From contig CAYNZP010000004.1 of the NCBI GenBank assembly GCA_964401835.1, positions 62,001 to 126,000 on the forward strand: a stretch of 64,000 bases of DNA, written 5' to 3'. Shown in pieces: positions 26,357-34,040 of the stretch (position 1 is its first letter; every line of letters begins with the position of its first letter). This DNA comes from CAYNZP01 sp964401835. GTDB taxonomy: Bacteria; Planctomycetota; Phycisphaerae; SM23-33. The notes beneath the pieces were generated by a model. That model ran no database searches, had not been told where the DNA came from, and saw only the letters and a program-made list of their open reading frames with translations. The position numbers and the translations under genes were made by a program.

Positions 26357-27130
26357 ATGAAATTCAAAAAGGGATTTAAACGGCTGTTAATAGTTGCGGT
26401 AATTGGACTGCTTGTTGCGACAGTTTGGATTTATCTTCTATCAAGTCGAATACCCGCTGAATATAAACCTTTCCAGCTCACCCAGCCGCAGCGAGAACAG
26501 TCAGCCAAGGACTTTTTGAGAAGGCTTCAGGACTTTGGAAATTCCGCACAAAGAAATGCACCTTTTGTATGGGCTGTTTCTCAGGATCAATTCAATTGCT
26601 ATCTGGCATCCATGGATGAAATCACTGCGGTGATTCCTGGCGATGAGCCCATAATTGTCAGCCAAAAGCTTTCCGAGATGGGCCTTGCTCAACCTATGGT
26701 GCTATTTAAAGACAATATCCTTACTTTTATGATAAGCGTTGCAAATAAGAGCAAAGTCCTGTCATTTGATCTGGCATTTGATTTTACTGAAGAAGGGAAA
26801 CTCCAGGTAAAGCTTACGCAATGCCGGCTTGGAAGTATGCCCATTCCGCGTTTTGCCATAAATCAGCAATTGGAAAATATCCGGAAGACATTCGAGTCGA
26901 ATGTCCTGAAAAATGCGGCTGAGAATTCCGGGCAAGATGCAAGTCTTGCGGGAGTTTCAGTGGAGGAGCTGGGTTCAGTTATCGCAGCGGTTGTCGCGGC
27001 TGTGGATTCCGAGCCAATCAAACCGGAACTGACCTGGCCTATAAAGAAGAAACGCGTCTCGATGGAGAATATAGAATTGGTGGAGAAGCATTTGTCGCTT
27101 CAGTTCAAGCCCATAGGGCGAAAGAGATAG
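26357..27130 (+). CDS. Membrane-anchored hypothetical protein
   Basis: 257 residues from the ATG at 26357; the frame opens at 26321 but only the later start places a membrane anchor at the N-terminus (LLIVAVIGLLVATVWIYLL after MKFKKGFKR). The rest is extracytoplasmic with a mix of strands and helices; VSQDQFNCYLAS and a closing RFAINQQLENIRKTFE are its clearest blocks. The layout recalls YpmS/DUF2140-type proteins, but I cannot confirm this. It is convergent with and adjacent to the gene at 27131. Confidence 0.6.
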   Translation: MKFKKGFKRLLIVAVIGLLVATVWIYLLSSRIPAEYKPFQLTQPQREQSAKDFLRRLQDFGNSAQRNAPFVWAVSQDQFNCYLASMDEITAVIPGDEPIIVSQKLSEMGLAQPMVLFKDNILTFMISVANKSKVLSFDLAFDFTEEGKLQVKLTQCRLGSMPIPRFAINQQLENIRKTFESNVLKNAAENSGQDASLAGVSVEELGSVIAAVVAAVDSEPIKPELTWPIKKKRVSMENIELVEKHLSLQFKPIGRKR

Positions 27131-27502
27131 TTATTCCGACGATAAAGCGGAAAACGACCAAATTCCCTCAGCTGCGTCTTTTAATTCCAGGACGAATCGC
27201 CCGCTAACCTTCTCGCCATTGAGTTGCACTTCCCACTGGCTATTGGTTTGATCCAAAAGAGCATAAGTTCCCTTGTCGTAAATATTGACCTGCCCGCGAT
27301 TGCCGCTTACAGGCCCTTCGTAGTCAAGATAAGCCGTTCGATGGTCTGGTAGCTTCCTTGCCGGGATTTCGCCTTGCTGGGCCAATGCTACAAGAGCCTC
27401 GCTAAGCTTCCAGGTAGCCAGTGTTTCTCTGCTTTCGAGCATTAAATCGTAATGAATTGGGCCAAATCCTGAATGTATTTGGATGACAAACCGCTTCTGC
27501 AT
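27131..27502 (-). CDS. Stand-alone LigD phosphoesterase-like protein
   Basis: 123 residues. FVIQIHSGFGPIHYDLMLE and LATWKLSE match the core of the 3'-phosphoesterase (PE) domain of LigD, including the HYD motif that carries a metal ligand; YLDYEGPVSGNRGQVNIYD fits the second half of the domain. In LigD it trims 3'-phosphates and ribonucleotides at double-strand breaks. Here it stands alone with no polymerase or ligase nearby, so its repair role is inferred. Confidence 0.7.
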   Translation of the reverse strand: MQKRFVIQIHSGFGPIHYDLMLESRETLATWKLSEALVALAQQGEIPARKLPDHRTAYLDYEGPVSGNRGQVNIYDKGTYALLDQTNSQWEVQLNGEKVSGRFVLELKDAAEGIWSFSALSSE

Positions 27503-27566
27503 GAATATGATGTTAGCTGATAGCGGGTTGTTTTCACAGCCACTTATCCCAAAGGAGTGCGGATAA

Positions 27567-27911
27567 ATGAAAAAACTAATGCTAATCTTATTGCTTTCGG
27601 CTGTTATGTTGGCAGGATGCGAACCGACGAAAACCGAACTTCGGAACAGCGCAATAGGTGAGTATCAGGTCGGCAACTTCAGCCAGTCCAAAGAAGTCTT
27701 CGAGCAGCTATTGACCGAGTATCCCTCTGATGCTGTTTCCCTTTTTTACATGGGCCGCATTCATCATGAAGAGGGCTTCTACGAGAAGGCTGTCTATTAC
27801 TATCAGTGTTGCCTGGATGCCAACCCGAGATACACTGCCGCCAGGAGTTATTTGGAAGAAGCGAAGCAAGCGGCGGGCCAGGCAGGTGAGCAGCTTCAGT
27901 TCATTCCCTGA
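27567..27911 (+). CDS. TPR lipoprotein
   Basis: 114 residues. Lipoprotein signal MKKLMLILLLSAVMLAGC, then about two tetratricopeptide repeats (SAIGEYQVGNFSQSKEVFEQ and VSLFYMGRIHHEEGFYEKAV) ending in a glutamine/alanine-rich helix. It probably acts as a small periplasmic adaptor. The ATG has AAAGGAG at 8 nt. Its stop lies 14 bp before the left copy of the 18-bp direct repeat that borders the accessory cassette. Confidence 0.75.
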   Translation: MKKLMLILLLSAVMLAGCEPTKTELRNSAIGEYQVGNFSQSKEVFEQLLTEYPSDAVSLFYMGRIHHEEGFYEKAVYYYQCCLDANPRYTAARSYLEEAKQAAGQAGEQLQFIP

Positions 27912-27925
27912 GTTTTGGGGTAATA

Positions 27926-27943
27926 AGGATTAATCTATTCATT
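27926..27943. repeat. Left copy of an 18-bp perfect direct repeat
   Basis: AAGGATTAATCTATTCAT, identical in sequence and orientation to 29445-29462. The two copies bracket the protease cassette. Confidence 0.9.
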
Positions 27944-28061
27944 AGGAAGCTGTGTGCGAGTGGCCAAAGCGAACTACCCCCAGAAGAGCCAAACCATTAT
28001 TGATTTCACTGGCCGCTATGTATGATCGGTCAAGAATCGTCAATATTATTATTTAAAAACT

Positions 28062-28229
28062 TTATACAGAATTAAGCGGCGGAAGTTCGCCTTTTATTAC
28101 CAACTTCCATTCTCTGTGTGGTTCCTGTTTAACCTTAGGCGTTTTTGGCAAGTAAGGCTCGATTTCCTTTAATATTTCGCTTAAAGATTCTTTCGCGGCC
28201 TCAACATGTTTTTGCTTATTTTTTTTCAT
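28062..28229 (-). CDS. Small basic hypothetical protein
   Basis: 55 residues from the ATG at 28229 (MKKNKQKHVEAAKESLSEIL...). AGGGGTGA lies about 17 nt upstream, a little far; an in-frame ATG at 28274 would overlap the protease gene. It is highly charged, with a helical N-terminal half. It is inside the direct-repeat cassette and downstream of the protease on the same strand. Real but unrecognised, or a fortuitous frame. Confidence 0.35.
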   Translation of the reverse strand: MKKNKQKHVEAAKESLSEILKEIEPYLPKTPKVKQEPHREWKLVIKGELPPLNSV

Positions 28230-28251
28230 GGCTTTTTCTGTTTTTTCACCC

Positions 28252-29130
28252 CTAAATACGCAGAGCCGTTTCATTGGATTCCAAGATTTTGTTGGAGTGG
28301 ACCGAAACGACCCAGTCGGCCCTAATGAACAGCTCCCAAATCCAATTCCACAAATTTGATCGCAATGGTATCTCTTCAACCTTCAATCCGCATTTCTTTG
28401 CTTCTTCCAAGGTAATCATACGTCCGTGCGATGCGGTTTTCTTGTGTATTAAGAAATTAACAATATTCTTTTTTATTGTAGCTTCCGAATCTTTCAACAT
28501 CATTCCGTGCTTTAATAGTTTTATCGAAATATTTTCTGACAAAGCTTGAGCAGATTTCAATTGCTCAATATGTCTAGAGTCGTACCTAGTTAGCTGCTGA
28601 ACAATCGCCTCTACGCGGCTAACTTCATCAGATACAGCCCGATCTAATAAACTCTGGTAAGAGCTTACATATTCTTCTGCTGAAATCCACGTCTCTTGGC
28701 CTAGGTCATTAATATATTTTACCTGTGGGTCAACTGGCCCTAGCTCGGCGGTGGGGCTCATGTGAATACAAGATGCACCAAAGCAAATCAGCGTTGCCGC
28801 GGACTTTGCCATATGAGGAACTATTACTTCAAATTGATTATCAGAATAAGCCCTGCAAACATTTACAATCCTCTCTGCAGCCAAACCAGACCCACCGGCT
28901 GAATTTAAAATAAGCACAACCTTGCCACCTGAATGCTCCACGGATAATATGTTTTCAATCATCTCGGCGTCATTGTCTGAAATCATTGCGTCTTCTTTGT
29001 TGAAGGCAGTAAAATAAACAATGACTTTTGCATCAAGCTGCTGTTCAACCTTTTCTATAAGCTCCCTCCTCAGTTCCCATCCTTGCACCACCTCTTGGCT
29101 AACACGCGCCCAAGGGCTATTCTTACCCAA
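28252..29130 (-). CDS. SDH/ClpP-fold serine protease (SDH_sah family), start probably frameshifted
   Basis: 292 residues from a TTG at 29130. The core is a ClpP/SppA-type fold: VVLILNSAGGSGLAAERIV (oxyanion turn), PHMAKSAATLICFGAS (nucleophilic Ser in AKSAAT) and ELGPVDPQVKY, matching serine dehydrogenase proteinase-type proteins. The natural start is likely the ATG at 29171, with SD AAAGGGG 9 nt ahead; from there the frame is off by one base in an A7 run. The gene lies within the 18-bp direct-repeat cassette, 4 nt after the preceding gene. Substrate unknown; a prohead-protease role is possible but its place outside the head genes argues against it. Confidence 0.75.
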   Translation of the reverse strand: MGKNSPWARVSQEVVQGWELRRELIEKVEQQLDAKVIVYFTAFNKEDAMISDNDAEMIENILSVEHSGGKVVLILNSAGGSGLAAERIVNVCRAYSDNQFEVIVPHMAKSAATLICFGASCIHMSPTAELGPVDPQVKYINDLGQETWISAEEYVSSYQSLLDRAVSDEVSRVEAIVQQLTRYDSRHIEQLKSAQALSENISIKLLKHGMMLKDSEATIKKNIVNFLIHKKTASHGRMITLEEAKKCGLKVEEIPLRSNLWNWIWELFIRADWVVSVHSNKILESNETALRI

Positions 29131-29175
29131 AGAATTTGAAGCTTTTTTAGCCTTCTTTTTTTCTTAGCCATACAA

Positions 29176-29382
29176 TCAATCCCCTTTGTGCCAACGTGCT
29201 TCCGCCGCTTTTTTCGCGATCTCGCTCCGCTTTTCGGCAGACAGTTTTGTTGCCCTTGCCTTGCCGCCTTTTAATCCGCCAAGCCGCCCTAACGCCACCG
29301 CAGCAGGGTTCTTACCATCGTCTGCGTGTTTATTTATGCTTGACCGCTTTTGCATACTACTTGAAGTATAGGCTTCAGCCAT
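29176..29382 (-). CDS. Small basic KNPAAVALGRLGG-type protein
   Basis: 68 residues from the ATG at 29382; the frame opens at GTG 29430 and an ATG at 29355 is also possible. The C-terminal half (KNPAAVALGRLGGLKGGKAR then LSAEKRSEIAKKAAEARW) is a widespread small conserved motif of unknown function, often near mobile genes. The glycine/lysine-rich helix suggests nucleic-acid contact. Its stop is 4 bp ahead of the proposed protease ATG, so they form one transcription unit inside the repeat-bounded cassette. Confidence 0.6.
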   Translation of the reverse strand: MAEAYTSSSMQKRSSINKHADDGKNPAAVALGRLGGLKGGKARATKLSAEKRSEIAKKAAEARWHKGD

Positions 29383-29444
29383 CAAACAGTCAACCCCATT
29401 TACTTGCCGATTTTTTTCCAGTTGTCCCACTTCGGCCTTTCAGG

Positions 29445-29462
29445 AAGGATTAATCTATTCAT
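29445..29462. repeat. Right copy of the 18-bp perfect direct repeat
   Basis: AAGGATTAATCTATTCAT again. This copy overlaps the stop codon and last codons of the holin-like gene, as expected if the cassette inserted at the end of that gene. Confidence 0.9.
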
Positions 29463-29667
29463 CCTTTTTTGAGGCATCGACCTGGGCCTCTATTTTTCCG
29501 TAACCAAGCCCAGCCAGCAGAAGAATAATCAGAGCGGATATCCGCACCGCAGCGATGTTGATTGTCGATTCATGTTCCGGCCAGAACAGTGCAACCACCG
29601 ACGCTATCTGCACTCCAAGGGTGGCGAGAAATTTCCTGGATGAAATTCGCTGCAAAAAAGATCTCAT
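29455..29667 (-). CDS. Holin-like small membrane protein
   Basis: 70 residues with two hydrophobic segments (FLATLGVQIASVVALFW and AAVRISALIILLLAGLGYG) and a charged C-terminal tail ending KKDE. Size, topology and position at the end of the phage-like run suggest a class II holin. No endolysin is recognised beside it. Its stop codon lies within the 18-bp repeat. Confidence 0.55.
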   Translation of the reverse strand: MRSFLQRISSRKFLATLGVQIASVVALFWPEHESTINIAAVRISALIILLLAGLGYGKIEAQVDASKKDE

Positions 29668-29680
29668 GAGTTTTCTCCTT

Positions 29681-29938
29681 TTATGTGGAAAGTATCTTTT
29701 GAATTATCGGCCCGGCGATTTCTGTAAGCTTGTTGAGCAGCTCCAGTTCATTCCTGCCACGCTGATAGGACTCTACCGCCTGTTTATATTGCTCAGATTC
29801 CCGTAGCGGTTCGATACTGCGCTGGGTAAGTGTTATCCGATCTATAACAGCTGCAAGTGATGGATGCTCAACAGCCCACCCATCGTAAGCACGCTGGGTT
29901 GCCCTGACGAGGATTTGTTCGACCAGTTCATCGGCCAT
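29681..29938 (-). CDS. Small phage-cluster protein, unknown
   Basis: 85 residues, soluble, mainly helical with many Glu/Gln/Arg residues. It overlaps the start of its neighbour, the lipoprotein gene at 29928, by 11 bp, and precedes the holin-like gene by 13 bp. The coupled arrangement supports expression; no family is recognised. It starts ATG with GGAGATT ahead. Confidence 0.5.
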   Translation of the reverse strand: MADELVEQILVRATQRAYDGWAVEHPSLAAVIDRITLTQRSIEPLRESEQYKQAVESYQRGRNELELLNKLTEIAGPIIQKILST

Positions 29939-30425
29939 CTGAGAATCTCCTTTGAATGTTCAATAGTTGCTGTTTAATCTTTTCACTGACATCCCATTGC
30001 TGCACGATTAGTTGAGACGCCATATCCAATGCCTCGTCTGCAGCCACGATGTTGTCCATCTGTGTCGAGTGAGTTCTTTGTGCGGACTGGATTTCACTGT
30101 CGATAATATCGCGGGCGGCTGCGTAGCCTTTTCTTGCCGAGATTACCCACTCAGGGGACAGGGTTATCTCTTCGCCATCAGAGTTTTGCAATTTGCCCGA
30201 TGCGACTAGCACCACATCCGTATCGAATGCATGGTCCAGGCTTTTTTTCCGGGTTTCCAGATGAGTAATTATCTCTTGATGAAGTGCAGATTGTGACTGT
30301 CTTGTCGTAGCCATGCCTTTGCGTGCGACGCTGATTAAATCGAGTGTCGCGTGTGGTGTTTCGCAGCCGACAAGAAGCCCCAAAAACAAAACAAGCGGTA
30401 AGGTTTTTCTAATTGATGTGCCCAT
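29928..30425 (-). CDS. Lipoprotein of the phage-like cluster
   Basis: 165 residues. Lipobox in PLVLFLGLLVGCE, then a mostly helical, Gln/Ser-rich domain. An outer-membrane or inner-membrane lipoprotein next to holin-like genes could be a spanin component, but the protein is longer than usual o-spanins and has no clear partner. It overlaps both neighbours slightly, as genes in a tight operon do. Confidence 0.55.
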   Translation of the reverse strand: MGTSIRKTLPLVLFLGLLVGCETPHATLDLISVARKGMATTRQSQSALHQEIITHLETRKKSLDHAFDTDVVLVASGKLQNSDGEEITLSPEWVISARKGYAAARDIIDSEIQSAQRTHSTQMDNIVAADEALDMASQLIVQQWDVSEKIKQQLLNIQRRFSDGR

Positions 30426-30687
30426 GGTGGAGTTCCTCGAGTAGATGTTTCAGCACTTCGCCGGATTCTCTTTGAATTTCATTGAAGCGCGCGATGGCAG
30501 TTGTGTTTTGCTCGACGACTTGCGTGAATTTTTCCAGCCGCTCCTCGTCTCTTACGATTCTTGAGTGAGCTTCGCTCAGTTGTCTTTCGCGCGTTTGGCT
30601 AAGCTTACGTTCCCAAAGCCACATTGCTCCCATCAGGCCGGCCGTTCCGAAGCTGGCGAGATCTGAAACTAAACATAGAAATGACAT
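30409..30687 (-). CDS. Holin/BhlA-like membrane protein
   Basis: 92 residues. One N-terminal hydrophobic segment (FGTAGLMGAMWLWERKLSQTRE) followed by a long helical, Gln/Glu-rich tail (VVEQNTTAIARFNEIQRES). The MWLWER plus coiled-tail layout is familiar from phage BhlA-type putative holins. It overlaps the lipoprotein gene by 17 bp. Together with 29455 and 29928 it forms a lysis-like group. Confidence 0.5.
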   Translation of the reverse strand: MSFLCLVSDLASFGTAGLMGAMWLWERKLSQTRERQLSEAHSRIVRDEERLEKFTQVVEQNTTAIARFNEIQRESGEVLKHLLEELHHGHIN

Positions 30688-30698
30688 CCTGGTACCTC

Positions 30699-31745
30699 TT
30701 AGTTGGGTGGTGTATTAAGGTCAAAATCGACAACTACACCGCTTGAAATTCTTACGCCTTCGGGTCCAGTATCGCTTCTGCGAACGAGAAAATTCTTCTC
30801 GGCTCCATCGACCATAGCCTGAAGTGCAGTTGCGAAGGCGCTGTTAGATAGCGTGTTTGGTTCATCGGCCGTCAAGGATAGCGAACCGATATAAACTGCG
30901 TCATTTGCTCCGGTTCCACCAGCTGTGTCCCAGGCTAAGTCATCAGGAGGGTCGTATTCATTCCAGGTTGGTGGTTCATCTATATAATCGATAGGCCGAA
31001 GGCATCTGTATAGTTCTACGTTGCAATCATAGTCAGCGGTAATCTCGAAATAACTGCTTGAACGCACGGTGACATTGGACAAACCTTTAATAGGGGTTGA
31101 TTCGTCCTGAATTTTCACGAAGCCAATCTGCCTCAATTCGCCAGAGGCGCTGTTTCCAAGTTGCTCGGTAATCCAGGGTGTATCAGGCAAGACTGAAAGA
31201 ATTCCCGCAGCCCAATAAATTGGTAGCTCCCAGCGACCTCTCCGCAGCCACTCGGCGACCTGGCGAAGTTCGTTGAAATGAACAGCCCGTATTTTCGTCT
31301 CATAGGACGTCAAAGTGGGGTCTGTCCAGTTAGTGGTGCCATTGAGCTTGTCGAAGATGTTAATCTCACCTTCACTTGGTGTTGCGGAAACGATTACTTT
31401 ATTTTCATCGCTTCCACTCTCCGGCCAGAGCCAGTCCATTTCAGACGGACTCGTTGGCGTTCCTCCCATTAATCCATTTGGTGCATTGATGATTTTGTTT
31501 ATCAAATTGCTACGCAGATTATCAAAGCTTGCAGACGGTGTTGAGGTTGTGGATATCGGAGATTTTTTTACATCGGCTCCGCTGTAAAATGCTGATGAGA
31601 AATCCTGTTGGCTCTGATAGGTCAAGCTCCGTCGCCTGTTTATTGCAGAAGCGAGTTCGTTTGGGTCGTCGAGATCGACTGTATGAACACCCGCCTCAAG
31701 ACGGCCAGAAGCATTGCCGTTTGACCATGTTGGATTATAAGCCAT
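30699..31745 (-). CDS. Phage-like structural protein (tail/baseplate region)
   Basis: 348 residues with no signal peptide. The composition is beta-rich and Asp/Asn/Ser/Thr-rich, as in virion proteins; a central helical stretch (FNELRQVAEWLRRGRWELPI) interrupts it. It follows the hub and small tail genes on the same strand, last before the lysis-like group. No specific family is recognised. Confidence 0.5.
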   Translation of the reverse strand: MAYNPTWSNGNASGRLEAGVHTVDLDDPNELASAINRRRSLTYQSQQDFSSAFYSGADVKKSPISTTSTPSASFDNLRSNLINKIINAPNGLMGGTPTSPSEMDWLWPESGSDENKVIVSATPSEGEINIFDKLNGTTNWTDPTLTSYETKIRAVHFNELRQVAEWLRRGRWELPIYWAAGILSVLPDTPWITEQLGNSASGELRQIGFVKIQDESTPIKGLSNVTVRSSSYFEITADYDCNVELYRCLRPIDYIDEPPTWNEYDPPDDLAWDTAGGTGANDAVYIGSLSLTADEPNTLSNSAFATALQAMVDGAEKNFLVRRSDTGPEGVRISSGVVVDFDLNTPPN

Positions 31746-31749
31746 GGAT

Positions 31750-32307
31750 TTAACTCAGATACTTTGCATAGGTTGGATGATCGAAAACGTAGCGTGAGGT
31801 GGGCGGATCGCCGTTGTCTCTTACCTCTCTGACAAGCACTTTAGTATCGTCATCGACTGCGGCACCCGAGCCTATTGTTAGCTCAGCTAGATTGATGGCA
31901 TTGAGATTGGATGCCCCAGATTTGTCCTGAAAAGTACTTGAGCCAGTTATGACCTGTTCCTTGACGGTGTAAACCGCGCTTCCCTGTGAACTGACAACCC
32001 GAGCTGGAAATGCGGCTGGTGTGGAAGGTCTTACAAATACCACCCATTTGCCCTCTACATCGACTGCGACGGCATCTGTATCTTCGGGCACTTGGCCGGT
32101 TGTGTCGGCTGGCTCGGCGAGATTGGTCACTGTGAAGATTTCCGAACTGACAAGCTTTGTTGAGCCGTCTGTTTCAAACTCCACAGCTTTGGCGTTGTAA
32201 CGGTTTTCCTCCAACACGGACGTCAGCCTGACCAATTGCACCCCATAGCCGCTGCCGACTTGTGCAAGATGTTTCAATTTGTCACGATATGGATATTTTC
32301 TATTCAT
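31750..32307 (-). CDS. Small phage-like structural protein
   Basis: 185 residues, strand-rich and without cysteine or signal peptide. It starts MNRKYPYRDKLKHLAQVG and ends in RYVFDHPTYAKYLS. It sits 2 bp after the hub gene and 4 bp before the next gene, so is part of one translated block. Probably a virion component; role unknown. Confidence 0.5.
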   Translation of the reverse strand: MNRKYPYRDKLKHLAQVGSGYGVQLVRLTSVLEENRYNAKAVEFETDGSTKLVSSEIFTVTNLAEPADTTGQVPEDTDAVAVDVEGKWVVFVRPSTPAAFPARVVSSQGSAVYTVKEQVITGSSTFQDKSGASNLNAINLAELTIGSGAAVDDDTKVLVREVRDNGDPPTSRYVFDHPTYAKYLS

Positions 32308-32309
32308 TT

Positions 32310-34031
32310 TTAACCACTAACGATGAGTTTTGTGCTTTGAGCTTCAAGGTCATGCAAAATGCTTTGAACGAACGGTTTGGTTCCAGGATTGGAAGAGAGC
32401 TCAAGCGTTCGGCCATCAATTCGTTCCACAAGGTCGCCGATCCGATAGGAGATATCCAGCCAGGCAAGTGACAACTCCGCTTGAGTCGCTTTGGAGGCAA
32501 TTTCTGCGTATCTCTTAGCTACGTTTTCGAGCGATTCCGTATCGTCTTGCTGGTAGGGGGTTCCGAGGTTGCCAGCTTCATAGTAAATGCTGGTGGAGTG
32601 AACCTTTCGCCAGGCGAATCGATCGGATAGATCGAGAACTTCCGTTACGCATCCACTGTCACCTTCTACTTCACATGAAAGATTAACGTCGGATTCAACT
32701 GCACCAGTAACCCGAACTGAGAGCGTGTTATAAATTGCAGCCTGGAAAAAATCGGACGGTAATGAATCACTGCTAAAATAGATCGAACAATCTTCTTGCG
32801 AAACCCATACAGGGTGCGGCCATCTTTGCCACTCTTGTTCGGGGTCGTAGCGAACTTCAATCACAACACCAAGGCTTTGGCCTGATTTGTCTTTCGATAA
32901 GCAGGGAAGAAAACTTCTGGGCTTTTTGAGCCGAAAATCTTCACTGCTTATGTTCGAGAAGCTGTGAAGGGGTATATAATAGGGGCCTTTGCTGTAGCCG
33001 CCGTGTTCATTAAGTCCCCATTTGCGAAAGACATTTGCGGTTTTGTTCCAATCCTGAGATTCGCTTCGGACAAAATCTCTCCAACGTATAGTTTCAAGGG
33101 AGGTATCCCAGCCTTTGGAAAGCTCAAATGTCGATTCGTAAAGTTTCGGACCTGCTAATGCTAAAACGGTTTTGCGGGAAGGACGACGGTTAAACTTGAT
33201 TTTACCCTTCCATAAATTGGTTTCATCCAGCGAAAAATCTGAACCAGCTGGCTGCAGACTCACATTTACTCGTCGTCCAGTCTGGCCTTGCCTGTTTAAG
33301 GTAATTCCACTTCCATCTCTGGCAGCCCGCAAAACACAACCGCCACGGGCTGCGACTTGAGTTAACGCTTTTCCGAGCGGGACATTATTCAGATCAAGTT
33401 GGCCCAAATCGATTTGTCCGGTTAAATCATCGATTTCTGTGGAGCTGGGCGTTTCCAGATTGGTGGGAATTTCGGTAGCTATCAAATATTTAAGCGTATC
33501 GGCTACTGTCCATCGCCTAATCGGATTGTTCGGATCGAAGACGAGTATGTCGCGGCCGTTTATTAAAACGGTTGTATCGCTTGCAAATGAATCATCGGAA
33601 ATATTGAATTGCAATTGCCCATTTTCGATTTTAGTAGCAGTTTGGCCATTAAGTACATAGCGATTGGTGATCTTTGTCCCCAACTGTTTTGCCAGGTGAT
33701 GCTCCGCTTCTGCGACCAGGCGTTCGCCGTTTTCATCAATTTCAACCACATGTGATGTTATAGTTCCGTGGAATATTTCAGCATCGCTTAACTCAACCTT
33801 TACTTCTGAGCCGATCATAGGAAGATAGTTGATGTCTTCTGCCCTGTTTGGAGAGATTTTGCTTTTTGAGCATTGCAGAGCGATTCTGACTGTCCCGAAT
33901 CGTGGGGCTGGGAGTGTGTTCCATAAGGTAGCGACAAGATCCCGTCTTCTTCGGCCGTCAATATATACCCGCGTTGGTAGAGCCCGGATTATTGCTGGAT
34001 TATTGTTTGCCTGGATAGTAACTGTTTGCAT
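32310..34031 (-). CDS. Baseplate/tail hub-like protein
   Basis: 573 residues. The first 130 resemble the double beta-barrel of gpD/gp27-type hub proteins: LPMIGSEVKVELSDAEIFHG then VEAEHHLAKQLG-type spacing around residues 75-115 (AEAEHHLAKQLG). A middle part (VPLGKALTQVAARGGCVLRA) fits the second hub domain. The hub would sit at the tail tip and contact the cell surface. SD AAGGAC precedes the ATG. Confidence 0.55.
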   Translation of the reverse strand: MQTVTIQANNNPAIIRALPTRVYIDGRRRRDLVATLWNTLPAPRFGTVRIALQCSKSKISPNRAEDINYLPMIGSEVKVELSDAEIFHGTITSHVVEIDENGERLVAEAEHHLAKQLGTKITNRYVLNGQTATKIENGQLQFNISDDSFASDTTVLINGRDILVFDPNNPIRRWTVADTLKYLIATEIPTNLETPSSTEIDDLTGQIDLGQLDLNNVPLGKALTQVAARGGCVLRAARDGSGITLNRQGQTGRRVNVSLQPAGSDFSLDETNLWKGKIKFNRRPSRKTVLALAGPKLYESTFELSKGWDTSLETIRWRDFVRSESQDWNKTANVFRKWGLNEHGGYSKGPYYIPLHSFSNISSEDFRLKKPRSFLPCLSKDKSGQSLGVVIEVRYDPEQEWQRWPHPVWVSQEDCSIYFSSDSLPSDFFQAAIYNTLSVRVTGAVESDVNLSCEVEGDSGCVTEVLDLSDRFAWRKVHSTSIYYEAGNLGTPYQQDDTESLENVAKRYAEIASKATQAELSLAWLDISYRIGDLVERIDGRTLELSSNPGTKPFVQSILHDLEAQSTKLIVSG

Positions 34032-34040
34032 AAAAAGTCC

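Noticed and set aside
27955..27985. tRNA-like fragment (GCGAGTGGCCAAAGCGAAC) in the gap before the protease cassette
   Set aside because: It resembles a class II D-arm, but no anticodon or T-arm follows and no acceptor pairing is possible.
31278..31587. Plus-strand frames within the capsid run
   Set aside because: They overlap intact minus-strand genes, with no SD or family motif.
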